Source of the DNA: Flammeovirgaceae bacterium UBA6059
GTDB taxonomy: Bacteria; Bacteroidota; Bacteroidia; Cytophagales; Cyclobacteriaceae
Assembly (NCBI GenBank): GCA_002435755.1
Contig: DIYH01000034.1
Coordinates: 554-64,553 of the forward strand
Length of the DNA stretch: 64,000 bases
Direction of reading: 5' to 3'
Notes under the pieces: model-generated
Told to the model about the DNA's origin: nothing
Database searches by the model: none
Seen by the model: the letters and a program-made list of their open reading frames with translations, nothing else
Program-made: the position numbers and the translations under genes
Shown here: positions 9,582 to 18,183 of the stretch, one piece after another
Layout of the letters: each line of letters opens with the position of its first letter
Numbering within the stretch: the first letter of the stretch is position 1

Positions 9582-12167
9582 ATGTTCACGGTTTTGAGGA
9601 GGTCGATCTGTTTAATATTACTTTCACTTGGCTGCGCCTTCAGCTTAAGTGCTCAACTGGAAAAGAAATCTTTCGAAGCAAAGAGAACCAGTTCGAGGAT
9701 TAAAATCGATGGTGTAATTGATGAAAGTGAATGGGCCAATGCTCCCATGGTCACTGATTTCGTTCAGCGCAGACCTACTCCCGGTGAAGCATCCCGGAGA
9801 AGGACGGAGGTTTTCTTCCTGTATGATGACGATGCCGTTTACATAGCGGCAAAGCTTTATGAAGAGAAGAAGGATATCTTCAACCTGCTTACCAACCGGG
9901 ACAACATTGGTAATTCAGATTACTTTGGAGTAAGCTTTGATCCCTACCAGGCCGGGCTCAACGGTGTAGGGCTTTTTGTTACCGTAGCCGGTGTTCAAAA
10001 TGATGTTCGTTATTCAAACGGTGGTAATGAACGTATCTGGAGAAATGATAGAAACTGGAACGCAGTATGGAATTCTGCCACGAAGATATATGATGACCAC
10101 TGGGTAGTTGAATACAAAATACCCTATGCGGTGCTTCGCTTCAATTCTAAGAATGTGCAAGACTGGGGGATCAACTTTGTGCGAATCAACAACTCATTAA
10201 ATGAAACCTCCTTCTGGAACCCCATCGACCCTGAAATTAATGGTTTCCTTAACCAGGCAGGAATTGTCAAAGGTATCCGGGATGTAAAACCTCCTACCCG
10301 ATTATTCTTTTACCCCTATGTATCTACCGTAGTCAGTCGCTCTACCAATGATGGTGTAGGGACACCACAACTCAATGGAGGGATGGATATCAAATACGGT
10401 ATCAACGATGCCTTTACGCTGGACATGACCCTGATACCTGACTTTAGCGGAGTCCGGTCTGACAACCAGGTGCTGAACCTGAGCCCATTTGAGGTACGCT
10501 TTGATGAAAACAGACAATTTTTCACTGAAGGTGTAGAGTTGTTCAATAAAGCAGGCCTGTTTTATTCACGCAGGATAGGAGAAACTTCTGTCAGTGTTTC
10601 CAACCTGCTGGGTGATAACGAATCCATCGTTTCAAGACCTGCAGCCGCTCAGCTGATCAACGCTTCAAAAATCACCGGCAGAACCAATTCAGGTTTAGGC
10701 ATAGGCTTTTTCAATGCCGTTACCGATAAAACCGTTGTTACAGTAGAAGACTCAGAAACCGGAGAACTCAGAGATATTGAGGCCGATCCACTGACCAACT
10801 TTAATGTGTTGGTTCTGGATCAAAACCTCAAAAACAACTCCAGCATCACACTGACTAATACCAATGTATTGCGCGCAAACAATGACGCCATTGAACAGGG
10901 CGGGAATACTGAAATACGCACAGGCGGTGATGAGACGTATACTCGTGGAAGGAATGTTGATGATGCCAATGTGACAGCGGTTAATTTCACACTCAACAAC
11001 CCCACTCTCACCTGGCGGGTAAGAGGTTCTTTCGGTTACAGCCAGTTATTTGCTTATGAAGAATCTTTCATCAATGATGAGCAGGTGTATAACAGAGAAA
11101 ACCTGACAGGATTCCGATACAACCTGTCGATAGATAAAGTACGTGGCAACTGGCGCTATGGAGCCAGCCGCAGAGTAGAATCAGACACCTACAACTTCAA
11201 CGCACTGGGTTTTCAGAGAAGACCCAACCGCATAGAACACCAGGCGAACCTGTCCTACAATCAATTCAAACCCAGGGGAGTGTTCAACAACTGGAGTGTT
11301 CGCCTGAATGGTAATTACAACGAATTGTATGAGCCCAAATCATTCGGCTCCTGGAGAACAAACCTGAATTTCAACGCCCAACTGAGAAATTTCTGGGGTT
11401 TTTCTGCTGAAGTTGGCGGTAGTCCGCAGTCTAGCTACGATTTCTTTGAGTCTCGTGTAAGTGGCTATGTATTTAAAAGACCGGCCAGCTATACCACCAA
11501 TTTTTCACTGAGAACGGACAGCAGAAAGATGCTTAGGCTAAGCGGTAGAGTCAGGTTATGGTCCAGACCAGAGTGGGACCAGAACGACAGTTTCATCAAT
11601 GTTTCAGCCCGTGTAAGAATCGGTGAAAGAGCAGAAGTCAGCCATAACCTGGACCTTCAGACGCGACTCAACGAAAGAGGCTATGCCACGCGGCTTTACG
11701 ATGACAATGGCGACCTGGATCAGGTGATTCTGGGCCAGAGAGATGTACGCAATGTCACGAATACCGTCAATGGCCGCTATATTTTCACCAACCGAATGGG
11801 AGTAACCCTGAGAGTAAGGCATTACTGGAGTCGGGTGGTTTATAAAGACTTCTATCAGCTTACCGAAAACGATCAGCTGACCAACACAGACTATACCGGC
11901 ATCGACAGTGAGACAGGCATAAAAAGACATGACCGCAACTTCAACACCTTTAATGTTGACATGGAGTACAATTGGCAGTTCGGTCCGGGCTCAGAAATAA
12001 GAGCCATCTGGAAACGATCTATAGGCACTGACAATAAGGACACAGATCTGGGCTTCTTTAATAACTTTGGCGATACTTTCAGCTCACCCAATTTCGATAC
12101 CATCACCATCAGACTGGTGTATTTTATCGACTACCTGAATGTAAAAAAGATTTTTACCCGCAGCTGA
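9582..12167 (+). CDS. DUF5916 outer-membrane protein with CBM9-like N-terminus (copy A)
   Basis: Predicted outer-membrane protein of 861 aa; its function is not established. A signal peptide (MFTVLRRSICLILLSLGCAFS) precedes a carbohydrate-binding-family-9-like domain (about residues 30-215, including KIDGVIDESEWANAP, FFLYDDDAVYIAAKLYE and DHWVVEYKIPYAVLRF). The long DUF5916 region follows, with its hallmark FTLDMTLIPDFSGVRSDNQ and RFDENRQFFTEG and many amphipathic strands, ending in FIDYLNVKKIF. Such proteins are thought to be outer-membrane barrels that bind or process a glycan or other ligand (inference). A closely related copy follows 148 bp downstream. Confidence 0.88.
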   Translation: MFTVLRRSICLILLSLGCAFSLSAQLEKKSFEAKRTSSRIKIDGVIDESEWANAPMVTDFVQRRPTPGEASRRRTEVFFLYDDDAVYIAAKLYEEKKDIFNLLTNRDNIGNSDYFGVSFDPYQAGLNGVGLFVTVAGVQNDVRYSNGGNERIWRNDRNWNAVWNSATKIYDDHWVVEYKIPYAVLRFNSKNVQDWGINFVRINNSLNETSFWNPIDPEINGFLNQAGIVKGIRDVKPPTRLFFYPYVSTVVSRSTNDGVGTPQLNGGMDIKYGINDAFTLDMTLIPDFSGVRSDNQVLNLSPFEVRFDENRQFFTEGVELFNKAGLFYSRRIGETSVSVSNLLGDNESIVSRPAAAQLINASKITGRTNSGLGIGFFNAVTDKTVVTVEDSETGELRDIEADPLTNFNVLVLDQNLKNNSSITLTNTNVLRANNDAIEQGGNTEIRTGGDETYTRGRNVDDANVTAVNFTLNNPTLTWRVRGSFGYSQLFAYEESFINDEQVYNRENLTGFRYNLSIDKVRGNWRYGASRRVESDTYNFNALGFQRRPNRIEHQANLSYNQFKPRGVFNNWSVRLNGNYNELYEPKSFGSWRTNLNFNAQLRNFWGFSAEVGGSPQSSYDFFESRVSGYVFKRPASYTTNFSLRTDSRKMLRLSGRVRLWSRPEWDQNDSFINVSARVRIGERAEVSHNLDLQTRLNERGYATRLYDDNGDLDQVILGQRDVRNVTNTVNGRYIFTNRMGVTLRVRHYWSRVVYKDFYQLTENDQLTNTDYTGIDSETGIKRHDRNFNTFNVDMEYNWQFGPGSEIRAIWKRSIGTDNKDTDLGFFNNFGDTFSSPNFDTITIRLVYFIDYLNVKKIFTRS

Positions 12168-12253
12168 TCCGGTACAACCCCTGATTCCGCATAACATAGA
12201 ATTATCTCAAGTTTTAGCTACACAAAAGCCATATTGCAGCAGCTTTTGTTAAC

Positions 12254-12331
12254 GGTAACCATTCATCACAAAAAGCAGTCCTCACACCACACAATCTTCG
12301 TGTTAATGTTCAATAATGCACACTTTTGTGA
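12254..12331 (+). promoter_or_regulatory. Upstream element duplicated before both DUF5916 genes (copy 2)
   Basis: Contains GGTAACCATTCATCA, then AATCTTCG, TTCAATAATG and an inverted repeat CACACTTTTGTG (12319-12330), in the same order and spacing as at 9490-9566. Its presence between the two paralogues suggests copy B keeps its own promoter. Confidence 0.5.
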
Positions 12332-14928
12332 TTTCGAAATCAGGAACAACAAAGGCATTGAGGAGACTACTTTTTTTAACAACACTTTCTCTAGGCCTGC
12401 TTTTTCACAGCTACGCGCAGTTTGACCGAAAATCTTTCGAGGCAGAACGGACTACCTCCCGGTTTAAAATTGACGGGGTACTCGATGAAGCTGACTGGCA
12501 GACTGCCACACCTATCCGCGACTTTGTACAGCGAAGACCCGAGCCCGGAACCGCTGCCTCCAAACGCACAGAAGTCTGGTTCCGCTATGATGATGAGGCC
12601 ATTTATATAGCTGCCAGACTCTACGAAAACAAAGAAGACCTTTTCAACCTGCTCACAAACAGAGATGAAGGAGGCAATGCTGACTACTTTGGCGTAATTA
12701 TAGACCCTTATAATGCAGGACTCAATGGAGTGGGATTGTTTGTCACCTCTGCGGGTGTACAGAGAGACGTACTCTACGCAGGAGGTGGCGGAGGCCGTGG
12801 TGGTCGTGGCGACAGCAACTGGAATGCCGTCTGGCTATCAAATACCCGCATATATGACGACCACTGGACGGTAGAAATGAAAATACCTTATGCGGTCTTG
12901 CGTTTCAAATCATCCGCTGTACAGGACTGGGGCATCAACTTTGAGCGATCAAGCCGGGTCATCAATGAGACCGACTACTGGAGTGGCATTGATCCATCCA
13001 TTACAGGTTTTTTGAATCAGGCCGGGCAGATCACCAATATCCGTGATGTGAAAGCCCCCACTCGCTTATTCTTCTACCCATACATGTCTACAGTCGTCAG
13101 TCGCTCTACCGCTGAAGGAATAGGCAACCCTCAACTCAACGGAGGTATGGATGTAAAGTACGGCATCAATGATGCCTTTACCCTTGATATGACGCTGATT
13201 CCTGATTTCTCAGGAGTTCGGTCAGATAATCAGGTACTGAACCTCAGCCCTTTTGAGGTACGCTTCGATGAAAACAGACAGTTTTTCACAGAAGGTGTTC
13301 AACTCTTTAACAAAGCGGGACTATTCTATTCCCGCAGAATTGGCGGCACACGTGCCAGCGTATCCAACCTGCTGGAAGAGAGTGAATCCACGACCTCAAG
13401 CCCTCTGGCCGCTCAGCTTATCAATGCCTCAAAAATCACAGGTCGCACAAACTCAGGTTTGGGTATTGGCTTTTTTAATGCCATTACAGACAGGACTACT
13501 GTAGATATAGAAAACGATGAAACCGGGGAAAGCAGAGTAGTTGAAGCCGACCCATTGACAAATTTCAACGTGCTGGTACTCGACCAGAACCTGGCAAACA
13601 ACTCAAGTGTAACGCTTACCAACACGAGTGTTCTCAGAGGAAATAATGATGCCATCACGCATGGAGGCAACACAGATGTACGTACCGGAGGAGACACTTA
13701 TACACGTGGCAGAAACATTGACGATGCCATGGTAACAGCACTGAACTTTACAGTGAACGACCCCAGTCTTACCTGGCGTGTGAGAGGCTCTGTAGGCTAT
13801 AGCCAACTCTTCTCCTTTCTGGAGTCAGAAGAAGACAACACCCCTGTTTACAATAGAATTAATACCACAGGCTTTCAATATAGCCTGGCACTGAACAAGG
13901 TGAGCGGTAAATGGCGTTATGGCCTTAGTCGCAGGGTTGAATCTGACAGATACAGCTACAATGAACTGGGTTTTCAACGCAGACCCAATAACATCCAGAA
14001 CCAAATGAACCTGGAATACCAGCAGTTCAGACCTAAAGGTTGGTTTAATAACTACCGCTTTCGTATCAATATGAATCATAACCAACTGTACAAACCACAG
14101 CAATTCGGTGACTATAATGTACGATTCAACGCCAATGGACAGTTCAAGAACTTTTGGTTTGCCTTTGCCGATTTTGGTATTAGCCCCAAAGCCTCAAGTG
14201 ACTTCTTTGAATCAAGGGTAGATGGCTATGTTTTTAAAAGACCCACCCGGCACAACTACAGTGTCAACCTGTTTACCGATGGTCGTAAACCTTTCAGACT
14301 CATCGCGCGCCTCCGTGGCTCAGCCAGACCAGACTGGAACCAGAAAGATCGCTCCTATGAATTTGAGGGACGTATACGGGTTGGTCAAAGACTCGAGGTT
14401 TCTCATCAGGTAGAAATGTCCAACCGAAATAATGAACGAGGGTACGCCAGGCGACTCTTTACAGATGAAGGTGATCTGGATGCCGTAGTTTTTGGCACCC
14501 GCGACCGGAAAGACCTGACCAATACACTGGAAGGCAGCTACATTTTCACTAACCGCATGGGGCTGACTTTAAGGGTAAGACACTACTGGAGCCGCGTGGA
14601 GTATAGTAAGTTTTGGGAATTGACAGATCAAAGCGAACTCATTGATATAGACTATACCGGCATTGACGCGGACAGCGGAGAGCGAATTCACGACAGAAAC
14701 TTCAACTCATTCAACATAGATATGGAGTACAACTGGCAGATCTCTCCCGGATCAGAAATCCGAGCAGTGTGGAAGCGCAGCATTGGCACAGATAATAAGA
14801 ACACAAACCTCGATTTCTTTTCGAATTTCGGAGACACCTTTGGCGCACCCAACTTAGATTCATTCACCCTCCGTTTCGTTTATTTTCTCGACTATCTGAA
14901 TGTGAAGAAAATCTTCAGTCGTAAGTAA
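12316..14928 (+). CDS. DUF5916 outer-membrane protein with CBM9-like N-terminus (copy B)
   Basis: Tandem paralogue of the preceding gene, up to 870 aa. It has the same layout: signal peptide (LRRLLFLTTLSLGLLFHSYAQ), CBM9-like domain (KIDGVLDEADWQTA, WFRYDDEAIYIAARLYE) and DUF5916 barrel region (MTLIPDFSGVRSDNQ, RFDENRQFFTEG). It ends FLDYLNVKKIFSRK. A glycine/arginine-rich insert AGGGGGRGGRGD (about residues 155-166) is absent from copy A. The ATG at 12316 lies inside the conserved upstream element; TTG 12358 aligns better with the other copy's signal peptide and may be the real start. The two copies probably arose by local duplication and differ most in predicted loops, as expected for different ligands. 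Confidence 0.88.
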   Translation: MHTFVISKSGTTKALRRLLFLTTLSLGLLFHSYAQFDRKSFEAERTTSRFKIDGVLDEADWQTATPIRDFVQRRPEPGTAASKRTEVWFRYDDEAIYIAARLYENKEDLFNLLTNRDEGGNADYFGVIIDPYNAGLNGVGLFVTSAGVQRDVLYAGGGGGRGGRGDSNWNAVWLSNTRIYDDHWTVEMKIPYAVLRFKSSAVQDWGINFERSSRVINETDYWSGIDPSITGFLNQAGQITNIRDVKAPTRLFFYPYMSTVVSRSTAEGIGNPQLNGGMDVKYGINDAFTLDMTLIPDFSGVRSDNQVLNLSPFEVRFDENRQFFTEGVQLFNKAGLFYSRRIGGTRASVSNLLEESESTTSSPLAAQLINASKITGRTNSGLGIGFFNAITDRTTVDIENDETGESRVVEADPLTNFNVLVLDQNLANNSSVTLTNTSVLRGNNDAITHGGNTDVRTGGDTYTRGRNIDDAMVTALNFTVNDPSLTWRVRGSVGYSQLFSFLESEEDNTPVYNRINTTGFQYSLALNKVSGKWRYGLSRRVESDRYSYNELGFQRRPNNIQNQMNLEYQQFRPKGWFNNYRFRINMNHNQLYKPQQFGDYNVRFNANGQFKNFWFAFADFGISPKASSDFFESRVDGYVFKRPTRHNYSVNLFTDGRKPFRLIARLRGSARPDWNQKDRSYEFEGRIRVGQRLEVSHQVEMSNRNNERGYARRLFTDEGDLDAVVFGTRDRKDLTNTLEGSYIFTNRMGLTLRVRHYWSRVEYSKFWELTDQSELIDIDYTGIDADSGERIHDRNFNSFNIDMEYNWQISPGSEIRAVWKRSIGTDNKNTNLDFFSNFGDTFGAPNLDSFTLRFVYFLDYLNVKKIFSRK

Positions 14929-14975
14929 TTGGCTTTGGCTAATCAACTCACTACCTTGAAGAAAAGCCTTCAAAT

Positions 14976-15569
14976 ATCAATTTCTTAGCACACCTTTATT
15001 TATCAGGAGAACATGACCAAATAGCCATTGGCAATTTTCTGGGTGATTTTGTTAAAGGAAAAAAGCACCTGGAATACCCTTCCTTAATAGCCAAAGGCGT
15101 GGTGCTTCATCGGGAAATTGATCGCTATACAGATGCCCACAGCATTGTGGGGCAAAGCAAAGACCGCCTCAGGGAAAAATACAGACATTACTCAGGTGTG
15201 ATTGTAGATATGTTCTATGACCACTTCCTCTCCAGAAACTTCTCCGATTACCACACTGAACCTTTAACGGACTTCACTCAAAGACATTACGCCAACCTGA
15301 TGGAGTTTCTGCCACAAATGCCCGAGAGGGCTCAACAAATGCTCCCCTATATGGTAAGAGGCAACTGGCTGGCGGGCTATGCCAAAATGGAGGGACTGCA
15401 TCGCGCCCTTACCGGCATGACCAGAAGAACCCGGTACAACTCAAGAATGAATGAATCCATTCAGGACCTCACCACACATTACACAGAGTTCGAAGCAGAG
15501 TTCAGAGCCTTTTTTTCAGAATTGGAAACCCACATTTCACAATTCAGAGAAGATTTAATTACTTCGTAG
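14976..15569 (+). CDS. acpH: Acyl carrier protein phosphodiesterase (AcpH, DUF479), ATC at the start position
   Basis: Predicted to remove the 4'-phosphopantetheine arm from acyl carrier protein. The conserved N-terminus of the family (usually MNFLAHLYLS) is encoded here as (I)NFLAHLYLSGEHDQ, with ATC exactly where ATG is expected, then IGNFLGDFVKG, GVVLHREIDRYTD and YSGVIVDMFYDHFL. Counting from ATC it is 197 aa, the usual length. Upstream in frame, back to a TAA at 14940, there is no ATG, GTG or TTG. The first canonical start (GTG 15099) would remove 41 conserved residues. So this is either a non-canonical start, a recent start-codon loss or a base-calling error. The next gene follows after 3 bp. 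Confidence 0.8.
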   Translation: MNFLAHLYLSGEHDQIAIGNFLGDFVKGKKHLEYPSLIAKGVVLHREIDRYTDAHSIVGQSKDRLREKYRHYSGVIVDMFYDHFLSRNFSDYHTEPLTDFTQRHYANLMEFLPQMPERAQQMLPYMVRGNWLAGYAKMEGLHRALTGMTRRTRYNSRMNESIQDLTTHYTEFEAEFRAFFSELETHISQFREDLITS

Positions 15570-15572
15570 CGC

Positions 15573-16037
15573 ATGATTATTTCCAGACCCAAAAGGCAGA
15601 CTATATTCTCTCTAGGCATATTCACTATGGTAATTCTGGTAGGCCTGGTGTACTTCTGGAAACAGGTACTTACCATGGAAGAAGTAGCCATCTGGCGCTA
15701 TGTGGTAGCAGGCATTTTACTGATCAGTGCCACACTGCTCCTGCATAAACTCATCTTCAATTACAAAGTGATCAAGATCAGTCATGACCAGGTGCACATC
15801 TACTACCCCTTTCGCTTTTATAAGAGTGTTCAGGATATCAAAAGCCTGGGGGCCTGGCAGGAAATAGTGATTGACACCAGTCGCAAAAAAGACAATCAAA
15901 AGACGGAGTATAAGCAACTAAAGCTGGTATTCGTCAATAAGGGCTTTGTCAAAATATCCAACCAGGAAAACAGTGACTACGACAAGGTGTACAAATACAT
16001 TAAGCGCAAAGCACCGAAAAAGGAGGTAAAAGACTGA
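15573..16037 (+). CDS. Small membrane protein with two helices and a PH-like tail
   Basis: Not assigned to a named family. The 154 aa product has two hydrophobic helices (about residues 10-30 and 43-62), then a beta-rich cytosolic part (IKISHDQVHIYYPFRFYK, LKLVFVNKGFVKIS) that resembles bacterial PH-like domains, and a lysine-rich end. It sits between acpH (3 bp) and crcB, overlapping crcB by one base (TGATG), so it is translated with them. The functional link is unknown. Confidence 0.7.
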   Translation: MIISRPKRQTIFSLGIFTMVILVGLVYFWKQVLTMEEVAIWRYVVAGILLISATLLLHKLIFNYKVIKISHDQVHIYYPFRFYKSVQDIKSLGAWQEIVIDTSRKKDNQKTEYKQLKLVFVNKGFVKISNQENSDYDKVYKYIKRKAPKKEVKD

Positions 16038-16411
16038 TGCTCAGAAACCTGCTCTTTGTAGCCACAGGAGGTGCCATTGGCAGTGTATTACGCTACCTTA
16101 TTTCTACCAATCTGCACAAAGCTTACCCTAACTTCTCCCCCTACGGCACCTTTACCGTAAACATGCTGGGCTGCCTGCTTATTGGCATTTTGATGGGCTG
16201 GATCAACGCTCAAAAACTAATGAATCCGCAGCTTCAACTCCTGCTGGTGGCAGGATTCTGCGGTAGCTTTACCACCTTCTCTACTTTTGCCCATGAGGCC
16301 AACCTGATGCTTTTAGAGCAAAAACCACTACAATCAATCCTCTACCTCGGACTGAGCGTCACCGTAGGCCTGGGCCTGGCTTATCTTGGCTACAGACTCA
16401 CCAGAGGCTAG
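16037..16411 (+). CDS. crcB: CrcB/FluC fluoride channel
   Basis: Small inner-membrane fluoride exporter, 124 aa with four hydrophobic helices. The family motifs are visible: GGAIGSVLRYL, the GTFTVNMLGC signature (normally GTlxvNxxGs) with the central Asn, and GFCGSFTTFSTFAHE containing the Phe-box/TTFS segment that lines the pore. It acts as a dual-topology dimer in known members. It is the last gene of the acpH operon and overlaps the convergent M42 peptidase gene by 4 bp. No fluoride riboswitch was found upstream. Confidence 0.95.
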   Translation: MLRNLLFVATGGAIGSVLRYLISTNLHKAYPNFSPYGTFTVNMLGCLLIGILMGWINAQKLMNPQLQLLLVAGFCGSFTTFSTFAHEANLMLLEQKPLQSILYLGLSVTVGLGLAYLGYRLTRG

Positions 16412-17460
16412 TGGCTCCAGTCGTAAGTATGGAGATTTTCAAGACAGGCCTGCAAGAGATCAATTGAAGCCTGGATATCATCTTTATGCGCCATTTCTAT
16501 CACCTGATGCAAATGTCGCGTAGGTATGCTCACAGCTCCTGAAATAGCTCCGTTCTTACCCATGCGTTGCACTCCGGCAGTATCAGTCCCCCCAGCAGTC
16601 AGGATTTCGGGCTGCCAGCTGATTTCTTTTTCATTGGCCACTTTTTTCATAAAGGCCACCATGCGGTAGTCACAGATAGTTGAAGCATCCATGATTTTAA
16701 TGGCCGTCCCTTTTCCTAATGCTGTCACTTTTTCATGTGGCTGTGCTCCCGGCAGGTCAAATGCGATGGTGGTATCCAGGCCAAAACCAAAATCAGGATT
16801 GATAGTATGTGCGGAAACATTAGCACCCCTGAGACCAACCTCTTCCTGCACTGTAAACACACCATAAACGTCATAAGGCGCATCTTTGAGATTGCGCAGT
16901 GTCTCTATCAGAATGAATACAGATACCCTGTTATCAATAGACTTACAGTTCACGCAATCGCCCATTTCAATCAACTCGCGCTCCCGTGTAATAGGATCCC
17001 CCACAGAGACAAGTTTCTCCACCTCTTCTTTACCCATACCCAGATCTATAAAGTAGTCTGAGATCTTAGCCACTTTGTTGCGCTCTTCAGGAGACATAAC
17101 ATGAATAGGCTTACTGCCCATTACACCTACCACATCTTCTTTGCCATGAATAATCACACGCTGAGCAGTCAGGGTCTTGGGATCAAAACCTCCAAGGGTA
17201 TGAAATCGCACGAAGCCGTTGTCATCGATGTGAGTTACAATAAAACCTATCTCATCCATATGAGCAGCCACCATAGCCTTCTTGCCATCGGGGTTATTAC
17301 TCCCCTTCTTGATGGTGATTACATTCCCCATATTGTCTACCCTCAGCTCGTCCACCAAAGGAGTAACTTCCCTGATCACGAGATCACGGATACGTTTTTC
17401 AAAACCCGGTGCTCCGGCTATTTCACAGATATTTTTAAGTAGGGATACGTTGATACTCAT
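16408..17460 (-). CDS. M42-family metallo-aminopeptidase
   Basis: Cytosolic dinuclear-metal aminopeptidase of the glutamyl aminopeptidase/FrvX family (350 aa). Metal ligands and catalytic residues are in place: VAAHMDEIGF (His and catalytic Asp) at about residue 67, the bridging Asp in NCKSIDNRVSV, QEEVGLRGA (catalytic Glu and metal Glu), GLDTTIAFD, and the late His in PTRHLHQVIEM. The start at MSINVSLLKNICEIAGAPGFE is typical. Alone on the minus strand, convergent with crcB. Its role is probably peptide turnover. Confidence 0.93.
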   Translation of the reverse strand: MSINVSLLKNICEIAGAPGFEKRIRDLVIREVTPLVDELRVDNMGNVITIKKGSNNPDGKKAMVAAHMDEIGFIVTHIDDNGFVRFHTLGGFDPKTLTAQRVIIHGKEDVVGVMGSKPIHVMSPEERNKVAKISDYFIDLGMGKEEVEKLVSVGDPITRERELIEMGDCVNCKSIDNRVSVFILIETLRNLKDAPYDVYGVFTVQEEVGLRGANVSAHTINPDFGFGLDTTIAFDLPGAQPHEKVTALGKGTAIKIMDASTICDYRMVAFMKKVANEKEISWQPEILTAGGTDTAGVQRMGKNGAISGAVSIPTRHLHQVIEMAHKDDIQASIDLLQACLENLHTYDWSH

Positions 17461-17518
17461 AGATTCACAGCTTTATCTGCGAATATAGAGCTAAAGAGAA
17501 ATGAGAGAAAATGAGCGA

Positions 17519-18073
17519 CTATAAATCTTCAGCGATTGTGAAGAGAACAGTCATAGTATAGATACCGGGAGAATAGGTAAAACCGGGTGAAAGCTTATAG
17601 CTGATCCGGAATCGATGGGTAAAGGGGTCTGCAGTTCCATCACCGGGATCATTGGTACCAATACCCGTACCGATAGAAGGGTCATTACCATTGGAGCCTA
17701 TAAGAAAAACAGGCGTCCCAATATCCTGTAACTGAAAAAATGCCGCTTCCTGCGAGGTGAGCCCCGGACTGTTAGCCCGTACCTCCATAATACCTACCGG
17801 AATGTTGTCATCACCTGCATCTGAGTAAGACTGCACCAGATCCCAAAAACCGGGAACGTTGGTTTCTGTACCGATATAAAGGTCCCATTCCACTGTGGAC
17901 TCCACAGTAACCTCAGAAGCATTTCCAAGCACCGCCCCTGTGGTGTAGGAGCGAATAGTATTAAAGGTAAATACAAGGTCTGAGCCCTTGGTAATCGCCA
18001 AATCAAGCGTCTGACCAGAGCTGGAAAAGAATATAAATTGAAAAAACAATATGACAACCAGTGGTCGGATCAT
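17519..18073 (-). CDS. Secreted fibre-subunit-like protein B (candidate terminal/tip subunit)
   Basis: Exported 184 aa protein of no named family. ATG 18073 opens a signal peptide (MIRPLVVILFFQFIFFSSSG); an in-frame TTG at 18088 is less likely. The mature chain is all-beta by pattern, without Cys. It shares with the preceding gene's product the motif VESTVxWDL, then HRFRISYKLSPG and an end TVLFTIAEDL. From LDL to WDL the two align without gaps over 43 residues with 21 identities (counted by hand). Its mature part starts almost directly at that homology (QTLDLAI), so it lacks the N-terminal extension of its partner. It is the last gene of the usher/chaperone-like operon, after a strong hairpin. 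Fibre role is inferred from context. Confidence 0.6.
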   Translation of the reverse strand: MIRPLVVILFFQFIFFSSSGQTLDLAITKGSDLVFTFNTIRSYTTGAVLGNASEVTVESTVEWDLYIGTETNVPGFWDLVQSYSDAGDDNIPVGIMEVRANSPGLTSQEAAFFQLQDIGTPVFLIGSNGNDPSIGTGIGTNDPGDGTADPFTHRFRISYKLSPGFTYSPGIYTMTVLFTIAEDL

Positions 18074-18092
18074 ATATAAAGTTATCAATAAT

Positions 18093-18124
18093 TAAAGGAG
18101 GTAACAACAAAGTTACCTCCTTTA
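18093..18124 (-). promoter_or_regulatory. Intercistronic hairpin carrying an SD/anti-SD pair
   Basis: Perfect 13 bp inverted repeat TAAAGGAGGTAAC / GTTACCTCCTTTA with a 6 nt loop. It lies between the two subunit genes, 19 bp before the downstream ATG. One arm contains a full AGGAGG and the other matches the 3' end of 16S rRNA (CCTCCTTTA). There is no long T-run after it, so it may be an attenuator or mRNA-stabilising element rather than a full terminator. Confidence 0.7.
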
Positions 18125-18183
18125 CCAATCAACATAAATCGAACTAACTTATTTACTACGTCTTAGTAAACTAAATGTCATTT

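Noticed and set aside
15940..16037. Fluoride riboswitch before crcB
   Set aside because: The region is coding for the preceding gene and shows no conserved riboswitch core.
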